This document shows, one piece after another, positions 5,792 through 11,831 of a DNA stretch of 11,875 nt (position 1 is its first letter; each line of letters begins with the position of its first letter). A program made the position numbers and the translations under genes. Source of the stretch: JAZNOL01 sp045580815. Lineage in GTDB: Bacteria > Bacillota > Clostridia > RUG12999. The notes under the pieces are model-generated. The model saw nothing but the letters and a program-made list of their open reading frames with translations, did no database searches and had not been told where the DNA came from. The stretch spans positions 1 to 11,875 of the forward strand of contig JAZNOL010000078.1 in the NCBI GenBank assembly GCA_045580815.1, written 5' to 3'.

Positions 5792-6862
5792 TTATTCTTT
5801 TAAACGGAAAGTCGTAACCTTTAAGTCGCATAATCCTTCCATACGTCCAATGGAACTGTACGGTGTAGTGTGATAACTTAAAACAAACAGTCCATCAGAG
5901 GTAACAGTCACAGACGGATTTGTAAATACACGATTCGGATCTGTTTCTATATCATAAAAATCGGTAAAGGTTTTAAACGAATCCCTTGTTATTGCCATTG
6001 TAAGAGGAGTACGTTTACCGTAATGAGAATACCATGTCATATCATATTCCGAATTGTTCCATATAACAATCTGTGCATCGCTACCCGGCACCGACACAAT
6101 ACACGGACAAGATTCCGGTGACCTTAAACCTGTTGTCTGGGGTTTTGACCAGGTTTTTCCGCCGTCACAGCTTTTGCTGTAAAACACACTTCCAAGCTGT
6201 GTTCTCATTACCATATTGATTGTGCCGTCTGCACACTGAGCAATACACGGCTCCATAGCACCACGCATGGGAACGGTAATTTTATTGGATTTGGTCAATG
6301 TTTTTAATTCGTCCTCTGTACGCAGAACAACAATTGAACTGTGTTCATTTTCCGTAATCCATTTGCCCTCAATGTCTTCCAGGGGAATCAACCAAGCACC
6401 GTCACTAAGACGTTTTATGGTGTGATTTATGGGAAAAGCAGTCACATCTTCAAAAATCAGCTGTTCCTTGCTCCATGTTTCTCCTTCATCTTCAGAGATA
6501 ATTTTATAGTAATTTGCCCGTGTTTGCTCTCCCTCTGCCAGCTGTGTATATCGTTTGAAAAAAAGCAATAATTTTCCGTCATCACTTCTTATAAAGGAAG
6601 GGCTGTAAAGATTAACACATTCGCCGTTCATTTCGGCAACAACACGTCTGTTTTCCCATGTAGCACCATTATCATATGAATTCATGAGAGATATATTTGA
6701 AGGTGCACAGTCATTTGATCCAAACTCGCTTTTTTGATAACATTGCCATGCCATAAGCAGACTGCCGTCTTTTAATTCAATAATTGAAGCCTCCGAATTA
6801 CGTGGATTATCTTCTGTGGCTTTTACAGCAGTGTATGTTTTTACATCATAATAAACTAACAT
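5792..6862 (-). CDS. Sialidase-superfamily (BNR/Asp-box) beta-propeller protein
   Basis: A 356-aa protein of the six-bladed sialidase/neuraminidase superfamily, closest in pattern to the BNR_2 type. Asp-boxes (S-x-D-x-G-x-T-W) are seen as SYDNGATW (62-69), SEDEGETW (123-130) and SCDGGKTW (231-238), plus a degenerate TRDSFKTF (292-299). Other family marks are RNSEASIIELKDG (21-33), a conserved Glu-Pro (204-205), MRTQLG (219-224) and KRTPLTMAIT (283-292). Arg21, Arg220 and Arg284 are candidates for the arginine triad. There is no signal peptide or sorting motif, so the protein should be cytoplasmic, acting on imported or intracellular glycans if it is an enzyme. Whether it cleaves sialic acid cannot be told from sequence, since many relatives have other or unknown substrates. 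GGAG lies 8 nt before the ATG. It starts 17 bp after remB and ends 48 bp before gyrB, and is an unusual guest in the origin cluster. Confidence 0.85.
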   Translation of the reverse strand: MLVYYDVKTYTAVKATEDNPRNSEASIIELKDGSLLMAWQCYQKSEFGSNDCAPSNISLMNSYDNGATWENRRVVAEMNGECVNLYSPSFIRSDDGKLLLFFKRYTQLAEGEQTRANYYKIISEDEGETWSKEQLIFEDVTAFPINHTIKRLSDGAWLIPLEDIEGKWITENEHSSIVVLRTEDELKTLTKSNKITVPMRGAMEPCIAQCADGTINMVMRTQLGSVFYSKSCDGGKTWSKPQTTGLRSPESCPCIVSVPGSDAQIVIWNNSEYDMTWYSHYGKRTPLTMAITRDSFKTFTDFYDIETDPNRVFTNPSVTVTSDGLFVLSYHTTPYSSIGRMEGLCDLKVTTFRLKE

Positions 6863-6879
6863 AAAATCATCTCCGTTTT

Positions 6880-7164
6880 TTATAAAAACTTAAACTTTTC
6901 TGTTTCCAGCATCATTTCTTCAAACCTTTTATTAAGCGTTACCGACGAAATCGGTGAAATATAAATTCTCGACATTCCTTTTACCTCGGTTAAAACAAAC
7001 GACCGGGGCAAGTCTTCTTCCGACACGTTTACAATAAATTCTTCTTCTGTTGAAACTGCCAGAAATTCTCTTGTAATCTTTGAAACCGTGGTGGTTTCTA
7101 TATCAAAAATGGCTATTATGTCATCGGTGCAAACCGTTACGTCACTGCCCAGATGTAAAAACAT
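6880..7164 (-). CDS. remB: RemB-like extracellular matrix regulator (DUF370 family)
   Basis: A 94-aa protein resembling Bacillus subtilis RemB (YaaB), of the RemA/RemB DUF370 family. The start MFLHLGSDVTV, the IIAIFDIE segment (16-23), and the IYISPISSVTLNKR segment (about 68-81) are typical. It also occupies the yaaB position between recF and gyrB. In B. subtilis the Rem proteins promote biofilm matrix gene expression, and RemA binds DNA. RemB's own role is less clear and the function here is inferred. It starts 14 bp after the recF stop with AGAGG (7173-7177) placed 8 nt before ATG, indicating translation from the recF message. It is slightly longer than the B. subtilis protein because of a short charged C-terminal tail. 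Confidence 0.88.
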   Translation of the reverse strand: MFLHLGSDVTVCTDDIIAIFDIETTTVSKITREFLAVSTEEEFIVNVSEEDLPRSFVLTEVKGMSRIYISPISSVTLNKRFEEMMLETEKFKFL

Positions 7165-7178
7165 AAATTTCGCCTCTC

Positions 7179-8291
7179 TTATTTTCTTTTATCAAGTTTT
7201 TTAATTCTGCCGTCCTTTACTTCAAAAAAAGCGGCGTTTTCGTGTTCAAAAAGTGTTTCGGCATCGGTGCAGGTTATAATCACCTGTTTATCCTTAATTT
7301 CGCTGTATAAATACGACCTGCGGGACAAATCAAGCTCGCTTTTCACGTCATCTAAAAGCAAAACCGGATATTCTCCCAGTTTATCGTAAAACAGCTGCAT
7401 CTGTGCAAGTTTAAGTGCCAGAACAACGCTTCGTTGCTGACCCTGAGAACCGAAATCTTTAACCTTTTTTTTATCTATATAAAAATAAATATCGTCTCTG
7501 TGAGGACCTGTCAAACAGCAGCCCTCTTTAATTTCTTCTTCCTGTTTATGCTCAATCTGAGACATCAGATTTTCATAAATTTCTTTTTCTGTGGAATTTT
7601 TTTCACCACCGCAGGAGATGTAAGAAAAATTGAGCATTTCTCTGCCGCCGCTTAATTTTTCGTATATTAAAACCGATTTTTCTTTAAGGGCTTCAACAGT
7701 TTCAAACCGTTTTTTTATAATCTGCGTGCCATATTCACACAGCTTTTCGTTCCACACAAAAAGAGTGGAAGAAAGCGAAGGATTTTCCTGTATACTCTTT
7801 AAAAGGCGGTTTTTATTTTCAACAATTTTTGTATAATTATATAGTGCAAAAACGTATTTTTTATCAAGAAGTCCGCAGCAGCTGTCAATAAACCGGCGGC
7901 GTTCGGACGGTGCACCCCGGACAACGGAAATCTCCTGAGGTGTAAACAGAATAACGTTTAAATTTCCTATGTATTCACTGCGTTTTTCACAGATAAGACC
8001 GTTAAATTTTAAAATTTTGCGTGAGCCTATTTCTGCCGAAAGTTTGTTTTTACTGTTATTATAGCCAAAAAATTCCACGTTTATTTCAGCCTGTTTTTCG
8101 CCGAATTTTATTAAATTCTGCTCCGGAACGGTTTTAAAGCTTTTGCCCATCGCTGCAACATAAACAGCTTCAATAAAATTTGTTTTTCCCTGGGCATTTT
8201 CACCGCAAAACACGTTTACAAAGGGCGAAAGTTCAACTGTTTCACCACTGTAATTTCTGAAATTTTTGATTTCGGCTTTTTCAATATACAT
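7179..8291 (-). CDS. recF: DNA replication and repair protein RecF
   Basis: An SMC/ABC-type ATPase that with RecO and RecR helps load RecA at single-strand gaps and stalled forks. Its 370 aa match the family length. It shows the N-terminal IKNFRNY (8-14), Walker A GENAQGKT (30-37), the ABC signature region SQGQQR (282-287), and Walker B LLLDD (311-315) followed by SELD (318-321). The start ATG has no strong SD, only a GAAAG about 10 nt upstream in an A-rich leader. This suggests modest translation. The usual tight coupling to rlbA is broken here by a 477-bp gap filled with repeats. recF heads the likely operon recF-remB-sialidase-fold gene-gyrB. No convincing recF promoter was found. Confidence 0.97.
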   Translation of the reverse strand: MYIEKAEIKNFRNYSGETVELSPFVNVFCGENAQGKTNFIEAVYVAAMGKSFKTVPEQNLIKFGEKQAEINVEFFGYNNSKNKLSAEIGSRKILKFNGLICEKRSEYIGNLNVILFTPQEISVVRGAPSERRRFIDSCCGLLDKKYVFALYNYTKIVENKNRLLKSIQENPSLSSTLFVWNEKLCEYGTQIIKKRFETVEALKEKSVLIYEKLSGGREMLNFSYISCGGEKNSTEKEIYENLMSQIEHKQEEEIKEGCCLTGPHRDDIYFYIDKKKVKDFGSQGQQRSVVLALKLAQMQLFYDKLGEYPVLLLDDVKSELDLSRRSYLYSEIKDKQVIITCTDAETLFEHENAAFFEVKDGRIKKLDKRK

Positions 8292-8325
8292 TTTTTTAAC
8301 TTTCTTTTTAGAAAATATTTTTTCT

Positions 8326-8334
8326 TGCTATAAT
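8326..8334 (+). promoter_or_regulatory. Possible extended -10 promoter facing into the repeat region
   Basis: TGCTATAAT (8326-8334) is a perfect extended -10 (TGn-TATAAT) on the plus strand, with only a T-rich, weak -35 region near 8306. It points away from recF, into the repeat element copy 3 and antisense to rlbA. On the minus strand the same DNA gives TATTAT but no fitting -35 for recF. AT-rich DNA yields such matches by chance, so this is tentative. Confidence 0.3.
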
Positions 8335-8355
8335 ACATAAATGCATTTTTACGGG

Positions 8356-8367
8356 GTTTATATAAAC
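8356..8367. repeat. 12-bp perfect palindrome GTTTATATAAAC
   Basis: A perfect dyad with no loop lies between recF and the repeat cluster. It could be an operator-like site or a remnant repeat end. It directly follows ACGGG, which also flanks the GGAACG-type hairpins elsewhere. Confidence 0.35.
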
Positions 8368-8376
8368 ATTTCAACC

Positions 8377-8402
8377 GGAACGCCACGCATGGCGTTCCCT
8401 AC
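8377..8402. repeat. GGAACG-family hairpin, copy A
   Basis: GGAACGCCA (8377-8385) and TGGCGTTCC (8390-8398) form a perfect 9-bp stem with loop CGCA, followed by the family tail CCCTAC (8397-8402). It is preceded by AACC and followed by a TGGGGTTGTAC junction with the larger element. Confidence 0.7.
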
Positions 8403-8548
8403 TGGGGTTGTACAGGTCAACGCCTCCCTTGTGTAAAGGGCGAAGCTTGCATGGTAGTGAATGACAATTCGGGGAATTGTCAGAGCCATGCATGACCGAG
8501 CCGCAGCGAGACGGGGACCAAACGAAGTTTGGTGGAGGGATTGTAACC

Positions 8549-8573
8549 GGAACGGTTACGAACCGTTCCCTAC
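8549..8573. repeat. GGAACG-family hairpin, copy B
   Basis: GGAACGGTT (8549-8557) and AACCGTTCC (8561-8569) form a perfect 9-bp stem with loop ACG, with the CCCTAC tail at 8568-8573. It is bracketed by GGGATTGTA direct repeats, as if the hairpin unit had been inserted into the larger element. Confidence 0.7.
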
Positions 8574-8615
8574 GGGGATTGTACCGTCCAAAGGCTTCCC
8601 CTTGTGGGGAAGCTG

Positions 8616-8708
8616 TCACGAAGTGTCTGATGAGGTGTTAATCATGTTTTTTCTTAATGTTTTTGCGTTATCTGTTAACTTAGAATTATTTATTGTGTTC
8701 ATTTCCAC
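8616..8708 (-). pseudogene. Internally deleted DUF559 gene remnant
   Basis: The 64 bases 8643-8706 match the 5' part of the intact DUF559 gene at 3654-3717, with five differences that I count by eye. The downstream end of the frame (NTSS..S and TGA) matches the opposite arm. The middle 279 bp (equivalent to 3375-3653) are missing. The loss is a multiple of three, so a 30-residue frame remains open: 22 N-terminal residues, two differing from the intact protein, joined to INTSSDTS. All nuclease motifs are gone, so it cannot be an enzyme. It identifies this copy as a deletion derivative of a DUF559-bearing element. Confidence 0.85.
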
Positions 8709-8768
8709 CTCATCCGAGTTTTGCCTTTGGCAAAACCCACCTTCCCCTCAAGGGGAAGGCTTTGGGGT

Positions 8769-8996
8769 TTACTCTTCTGCAACTGCTTTGAGTGAAATTT
8801 CAATGTCGTCAGCTTTTACCACAACCACGTCACCGGGATAAATTTTTTTACGTTTTTCAAAAGCTTTTGTTCCGTTTACAAAAACAATGCCGTCTTCAAC
8901 CATAAGCTTTGCTTCGCCGCCACTTGCGGCAACGTTTGCAAATTTCAAAAACTGGTCAAGTTTTATAAACTCACTGTAAATTTTAATTTCTTCCAT
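8769..8996 (-). CDS. rlbA: S4-domain RNA-binding protein RlbA/YaaA
   Basis: A 75-aa protein made almost wholly of one S4 RNA-binding domain, as in B. subtilis YaaA (RlbA), which sits between dnaN and recF. The S4 signature IKLDQFLKFANVA (11-23), the GGEAK segment (26-30) and EDGIVFVNG (34-42) are seen. Such proteins are thought to bind ribosomal or other structured RNA, and the role in the cell is poorly defined. Start ATG has AAGG (9005-9008) 8 nt upstream. The TAA stop (8769-8771) lies within the terminal bases of repeat element copy 3, so that element abuts the reading frame exactly. Confidence 0.93.
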   Translation of the reverse strand: MEEIKIYSEFIKLDQFLKFANVAASGGEAKLMVEDGIVFVNGTKAFEKRKKIYPGDVVVVKADDIEISLKAVAEE

Positions 8997-9015
8997 AGCT
9001 TTTTCCTTTTTGTAT

Positions 9016-9043
9016 ATTATAATAGAGATTTTTCGTATATAAA
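9016..9043 (-). promoter_or_regulatory. Possible rlbA promoter
   Basis: On the minus strand TTTATA (9038-9043) and a perfect TATAAT (9016-9021) are 16 bp apart. The predicted start is near 9009, giving a leader of only about 12 nt with the SD at its 5' edge. This is tight, so either the leader is nearly leaderless or the match is chance in an AT-rich gap. Confidence 0.35.
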
Positions 9044-9114
9044 GGAACGGTTCATAATTGCTGTATACGGGGTTTGTGCAATCTTTTGCGGAACGGTCAC
9101 GGACCGTTCCCTAC
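9044..9114. repeat. GGAACG-family hairpin, copy C, and a degenerate relative, at the dnaN stop
   Basis: GGAACGGTC (9090-9098) and GACCGTTCC (9102-9110) form a perfect 9-bp stem with loop ACG. The CCCTAC tail (9109-9114) contains the complement of the dnaN TAG stop (9111-9113). Just left, GGAACGGTT (9044-9052) and TACGGGGTTTGT (near 9065-9076) look like a decayed copy of the same unit plus its ACGGGGATTGT flank. No T-tract follows on the minus strand, so it is not a standard terminator. Confidence 0.65.
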
Positions 9115-10214
9115 TTCAATTTAACCGGAACTACAATAAACAAAAATTTATCGTCTTCAACGGGAGTAATAACCGTAGGATTAATACTTCCCACAATGCT
9201 TATTATAACGTATTCGCAATCTGCCGAGCGCAAAGCGTCCATTAAAAATCTGTAGTTATAACCAACCTCAAAAGACTCGTCACAATCTGCTTTTACAGGC
9301 AGAACGTCCTTAAAATCTCCTCTTGGGGTTTCGCAGTTAACTGTTATATTATCTTTTGCGTAAGTTATTTTAACCGGAACCTTTGTGCCGTCACTTCCCG
9401 TAAGAAGCGAAGCACGGTCAATACTTTTAATAAATTCCGTAACACTTACTGTTGCATTATAATTAAATTCTTTAGGAATAAGGTTTTTAAAATTAACAAA
9501 CTCACCTTCTAAAAGACGTGAGAAAAATCTTACGTTACCAAACTCAAAAAGCACACTTTTTTCGCCCATATTAACTTTAATAGGCTCGTCCATGCCTGCA
9601 ACAAGCTTTTCAAGCTCTGCAAGAGTTCTGCCGGGAATTATAAAATCCCCTTTTTCATAAAATTCGTCTGCGGTTATTTTAGAAATAGCCATGCGGTATC
9701 CGTCAATTGATGCCGCTGTAATTTCGTTTGCATCAATAGAAATTTTAATACCTGTCAGCACCGGTTTAAGTTCTGTCTGGGCAACGGCAAACATATTGTG
9801 ACTTACAATTTCTTTAATAACTTCGGGCTTTATATCCATTGTACGAACAGCGTCCGAAGCAGGAATAGCCGGAAATTCTTCTGCCGGCAGACCTATAATA
9901 TTAAAATCAAGGTCGCCGCATTTTATATTAACGTTTGCATCGCCTGTCAGTTCAAAGAAAATTGTGCCCTCAGGCATTCTGCGAAGAATTTCGCAAAGAA
10001 TTTTTGCCGGCACAACAATTTTTCCTTTTGAAAAAATGTTTGCGGTAAATGTACATTCTATGGCAATTTTCATATCATTGCCGGTCATTACAACGTTTTC
10101 ACCCGCATCAATCAAAATACCTTCAAGCACAGGAATATTTGTGTTTATGCTTGCGGCTTTTGAACAGGCATTAGCCGCTTCAAGAAAATCAAGATTAGAA
10201 CATGAAAATTTCAT
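9111..10214 (-). CDS. dnaN: DNA polymerase III sliding clamp (beta subunit)
   Basis: This homodimeric ring tethers DNA polymerase III and many repair factors to DNA. Its 367 aa are the normal length for three clamp domains. The N-terminal MKFSCSNLDFLEAANACSKA, IPVLEGILIDA (28-38), the EEFPAIP loop near 111-117 and the C-terminal FLFIVVPVKLK are characteristic. The terminal VPVKL stands in place of the common MPMRL, at the edge of the peptide-binding cleft. Start ATG is preceded by AGGAG (about 10223-10227) at 8 nt. It follows dnaA across the putative origin and has its own promoter. Its TAG stop is built from a repeat hairpin tail. Confidence 0.97.
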   Translation of the reverse strand: MKFSCSNLDFLEAANACSKAASINTNIPVLEGILIDAGENVVMTGNDMKIAIECTFTANIFSKGKIVVPAKILCEILRRMPEGTIFFELTGDANVNIKCGDLDFNIIGLPAEEFPAIPASDAVRTMDIKPEVIKEIVSHNMFAVAQTELKPVLTGIKISIDANEITAASIDGYRMAISKITADEFYEKGDFIIPGRTLAELEKLVAGMDEPIKVNMGEKSVLFEFGNVRFFSRLLEGEFVNFKNLIPKEFNYNATVSVTEFIKSIDRASLLTGSDGTKVPVKITYAKDNITVNCETPRGDFKDVLPVKADCDESFEVGYNYRFLMDALRSADCEYVIISIVGSINPTVITPVEDDKFLFIVVPVKLK

Positions 10215-10268
10215 TTTACAATCTCCTATCGAATAAAAAAGCGTCAGCTTTTCTTTTATTTATTTATA

Positions 10269-10297
10269 TATATAGTTTTAGTAATAGGTGCTGTTAA
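10269..10297 (-). promoter_or_regulatory. dnaN promoter
   Basis: On the minus strand TTAACA (10292-10297, five of six to TTGACA) and TATATA (10269-10274) are exactly 17 bp apart. The predicted start near 10262 gives a leader of about 48 nt to the dnaN ATG. The DnaA-box-like TGTGGAAAA at 10301-10309 lies just upstream of the -35, so DnaA could affect this promoter. Confidence 0.55.
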
Positions 10298-10300
10298 AAT

Positions 10301-10468
10301 TGTGGAAAAGCATTGCTTGTCCCTGTTAACAGACAGAAAGTTATTAATTTTGGTTGTTTAAAAAAAATGAAGAATTGTTAATAATTTTTTTACATATTTT
10401 TACATAATTTTTTTATACACAACGACTTCTCCACTTTTATACATAAAACCTGTGGATAATGTGTAAAA
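10301..10468. other. oriC: Putative chromosomal origin (oriC) segment between dnaA and dnaN
   Basis: Against the consensus TTATCCACA there is one perfect DnaA box on the minus strand (TGTGGATAA, 10451-10459). TTATACACA (10413-10421) has one mismatch. TGTGGAAAA (10301-10309), TTATACATA (10437-10445) and TGTGTAAAA (10460-10468) are weaker. Next to them, 10357-10412 is almost pure A/T with long T-runs and is a good candidate unwinding element. Position between dnaA and dnaN matches the DUE-bearing part of Firmicute origins. A second box cluster upstream of dnaA, as in B. subtilis, would be off the right edge. Confidence 0.72.
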
Positions 10469-10472
10469 GTAA

Positions 10473-11831
10473 TTACGCATCCTGAATGGATTTTAAAATA
10501 TTGTCGTAATCGTCTTTTACGGCAGAGTTCGTTTTAAGGCTTTTTTCAATGTTGTCAATTCCGTACATAACAGTTGAATGGTCACGCTTGATTTTGTCGC
10601 CGATAAGTGTAAAAGGATAATCAAGCAGGTTTCGTGATATGTACATAGCTAAATTTCTTGCGTAAACAAGTTCTTTGTTGCGGCGTTTTGAAATAAGGTC
10701 ATCGGGAGAAATATCAAAATAGTCTGCAACGTGAGTTAAAATCTGTGAAAATGTGTATGTACGGTTTTTCTTTTCGGCATACTCTTTTAAAATTGTTTTA
10801 GCAATATCCATAGAAACAGGCACTTTGTTAAGCTGGCTGTAAGCGGTTATGCGTGTAAGCGTGCCTTCAAGCTCACGCACGTTTGTAACAACGCGATTTG
10901 CAATAAAATCAAGCACCTCATGAGGAACATCGCTGTTTATAAACTGAAGTTTTTTCTGCAAAATAGCAAGACGTGTTTCATAATCCGGCGGCTGAATGTC
11001 GCAAACAAGCCCCCAGTCGCATCGTGAACGAAGACGTTCTTCAAGGGTTGTAAGCTCTTTCGGATGACGGTCGCTGGAAATGATAATCTGCTTGTCCGCC
11101 TGATAAAGATGGTTAAAGGTATGGAAAAATTCTTCTTCTGTTGAATGTTTTCCGCCGATAAACTGAATATCGTCAATTAAAAGAACGTCAACCTGACGGT
11201 ATTTGTTACGAAATTCTTCGTTTGTGTTGTCTTTAATGGAGTTTACCAGGTCGTTTGTAAAGGTTTCGGAAGAAGTGTAAAGCACCTTCAGCTGGGGATT
11301 TGTCATGTTAATGAAATTTCCGATAGCGTGCATAAGGTGGGTTTTTCCAAGACCTGAACAGCCGTATAAAAACAAAGGATTGTAGGTCTGAGCCGGAGCC
11401 TCTGCAACAGCAAGGGATGCGGCGTGTGCAAAACGGTTTCCGCCACCGACAACGAAGTTTTCAAACGTGTATTTAGGCAGAATTCCGATAGCATTTGAAG
11501 TATTTGTTTTTTTGAAAAACGGGTTTGAAAATTCGTTTTCAAAAAGAGAATTGTTTGTTTTAAAAGCGTCAATCTGATTTTCAAGAATAATGTTTATTGC
11601 AACGCCTTCGCCGCAGATAATGTTGAGTGAATTTGCAATAAGTGAGCGATAACGCTGAAGAAGCATATTTTTAATAAAATCTGTTTCGCAGGCAACGGTA
11701 AGAGTGTTTTCTTTAAATTCAATGGGTTTGACGGGTTTAAACCACGTGTCAAGAGAAACCTGGGGAACGTCTTCGGTAATAAGGTCAATTATTTTAAGCC
11801 ATATTTCTTTTGCTTTTTCCAAAAAATTCAT
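10473..11831 (-). CDS. dnaA: Chromosomal replication initiator protein DnaA
   Basis: This AAA+ protein binds DnaA boxes and opens the origin. As drawn it is 452 aa. It has domain I (IWLKIIDLI near 10-18, with DTWFKPV 28-34), a short linker, Walker A GCSGLGKT (157-164), Walker B LLIDDIQF (217-224), and the domain IV signature DHSTVMYG (417-424) of the DNA-binding helix-turn-helix. The first ATG is directly adjacent to its SD AAGGAG (11832-11837), with zero spacing. TTG at codon 4 (11820-11822) has 9-nt spacing, and gives a protein beginning M-E-K-A-K-E-I-W, in register with B. subtilis DnaA M-E-N-I-L-D-L-W. The true product is therefore probably 449 aa, ending at base 11822. It is transcribed away from the right edge, and its promoter is mostly outside the window. 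Confidence 0.98.
   Translation of the reverse strand: MNFLEKAKEIWLKIIDLITEDVPQVSLDTWFKPVKPIEFKENTLTVACETDFIKNMLLQRYRSLIANSLNIICGEGVAINIILENQIDAFKTNNSLFENEFSNPFFKKTNTSNAIGILPKYTFENFVVGGGNRFAHAASLAVAEAPAQTYNPLFLYGCSGLGKTHLMHAIGNFINMTNPQLKVLYTSSETFTNDLVNSIKDNTNEEFRNKYRQVDVLLIDDIQFIGGKHSTEEEFFHTFNHLYQADKQIIISSDRHPKELTTLEERLRSRCDWGLVCDIQPPDYETRLAILQKKLQFINSDVPHEVLDFIANRVVTNVRELEGTLTRITAYSQLNKVPVSMDIAKTILKEYAEKKNRTYTFSQILTHVADYFDISPDDLISKRRNKELVYARNLAMYISRNLLDYPFTLIGDKIKRDHSTVMYGIDNIEKSLKTNSAVKDDYDNILKSIQDA

Larger units (their letters stand above)
8404..8772. repeat. Hairpin-rich interspersed element, copy 3 (composite, with DUF559 remnant)
   Basis: This copy fills the recF-rlbA gap. Ends are GGGGTTGTAC (8404-8413) and GGGGTTTAC (8764-8772). 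The latter contains the rlbA stop codon. The outer left module has the branched stem 8445-8501, GCTTG/CGAGC, GCATGG/CCATGC and TGACAATTC/GAATTGTCA, then CCAAAC-GAA-GTTTGG (8518-8532). A GGAACG-type hairpin follows, flanked by direct repeats GGGATTGTA (8537-8545 and 8575-8583). A second, shorter left module then starts at 8581 with GCTTCCCC/GGGGAAGC. The core lies between GATGAGGTG (8629-8637) and CACCTCATC (8706-8714). The right module has GTTTTGCC-TTT-GGCAAAAC (8718-8736) and CCTTCCCC-TCAA-GGGGAAGG (8740-8759). The two left modules suggest nesting or recombination between elements. Confidence 0.72.

Noticed and set aside
5792..6862. Secreted GH33 sialidase acting on host mucin
   Set aside because: There is no signal peptide, carbohydrate-binding module or anchor, and the classical FRIP motif is not visible. 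Only superfamily membership is supported.
8329..8358. recF promoter on the minus strand
   Set aside because: TATTAT is present, but the expected -35 position reads AACCCC or similar with no acceptable match at 16-18 bp.
9090..9114. Rho-independent terminator of dnaN
   Set aside because: The hairpin is perfect and well placed, but the minus strand continues with GCAAAAGATT and has no T-tract. Related hairpins also occur away from gene ends.
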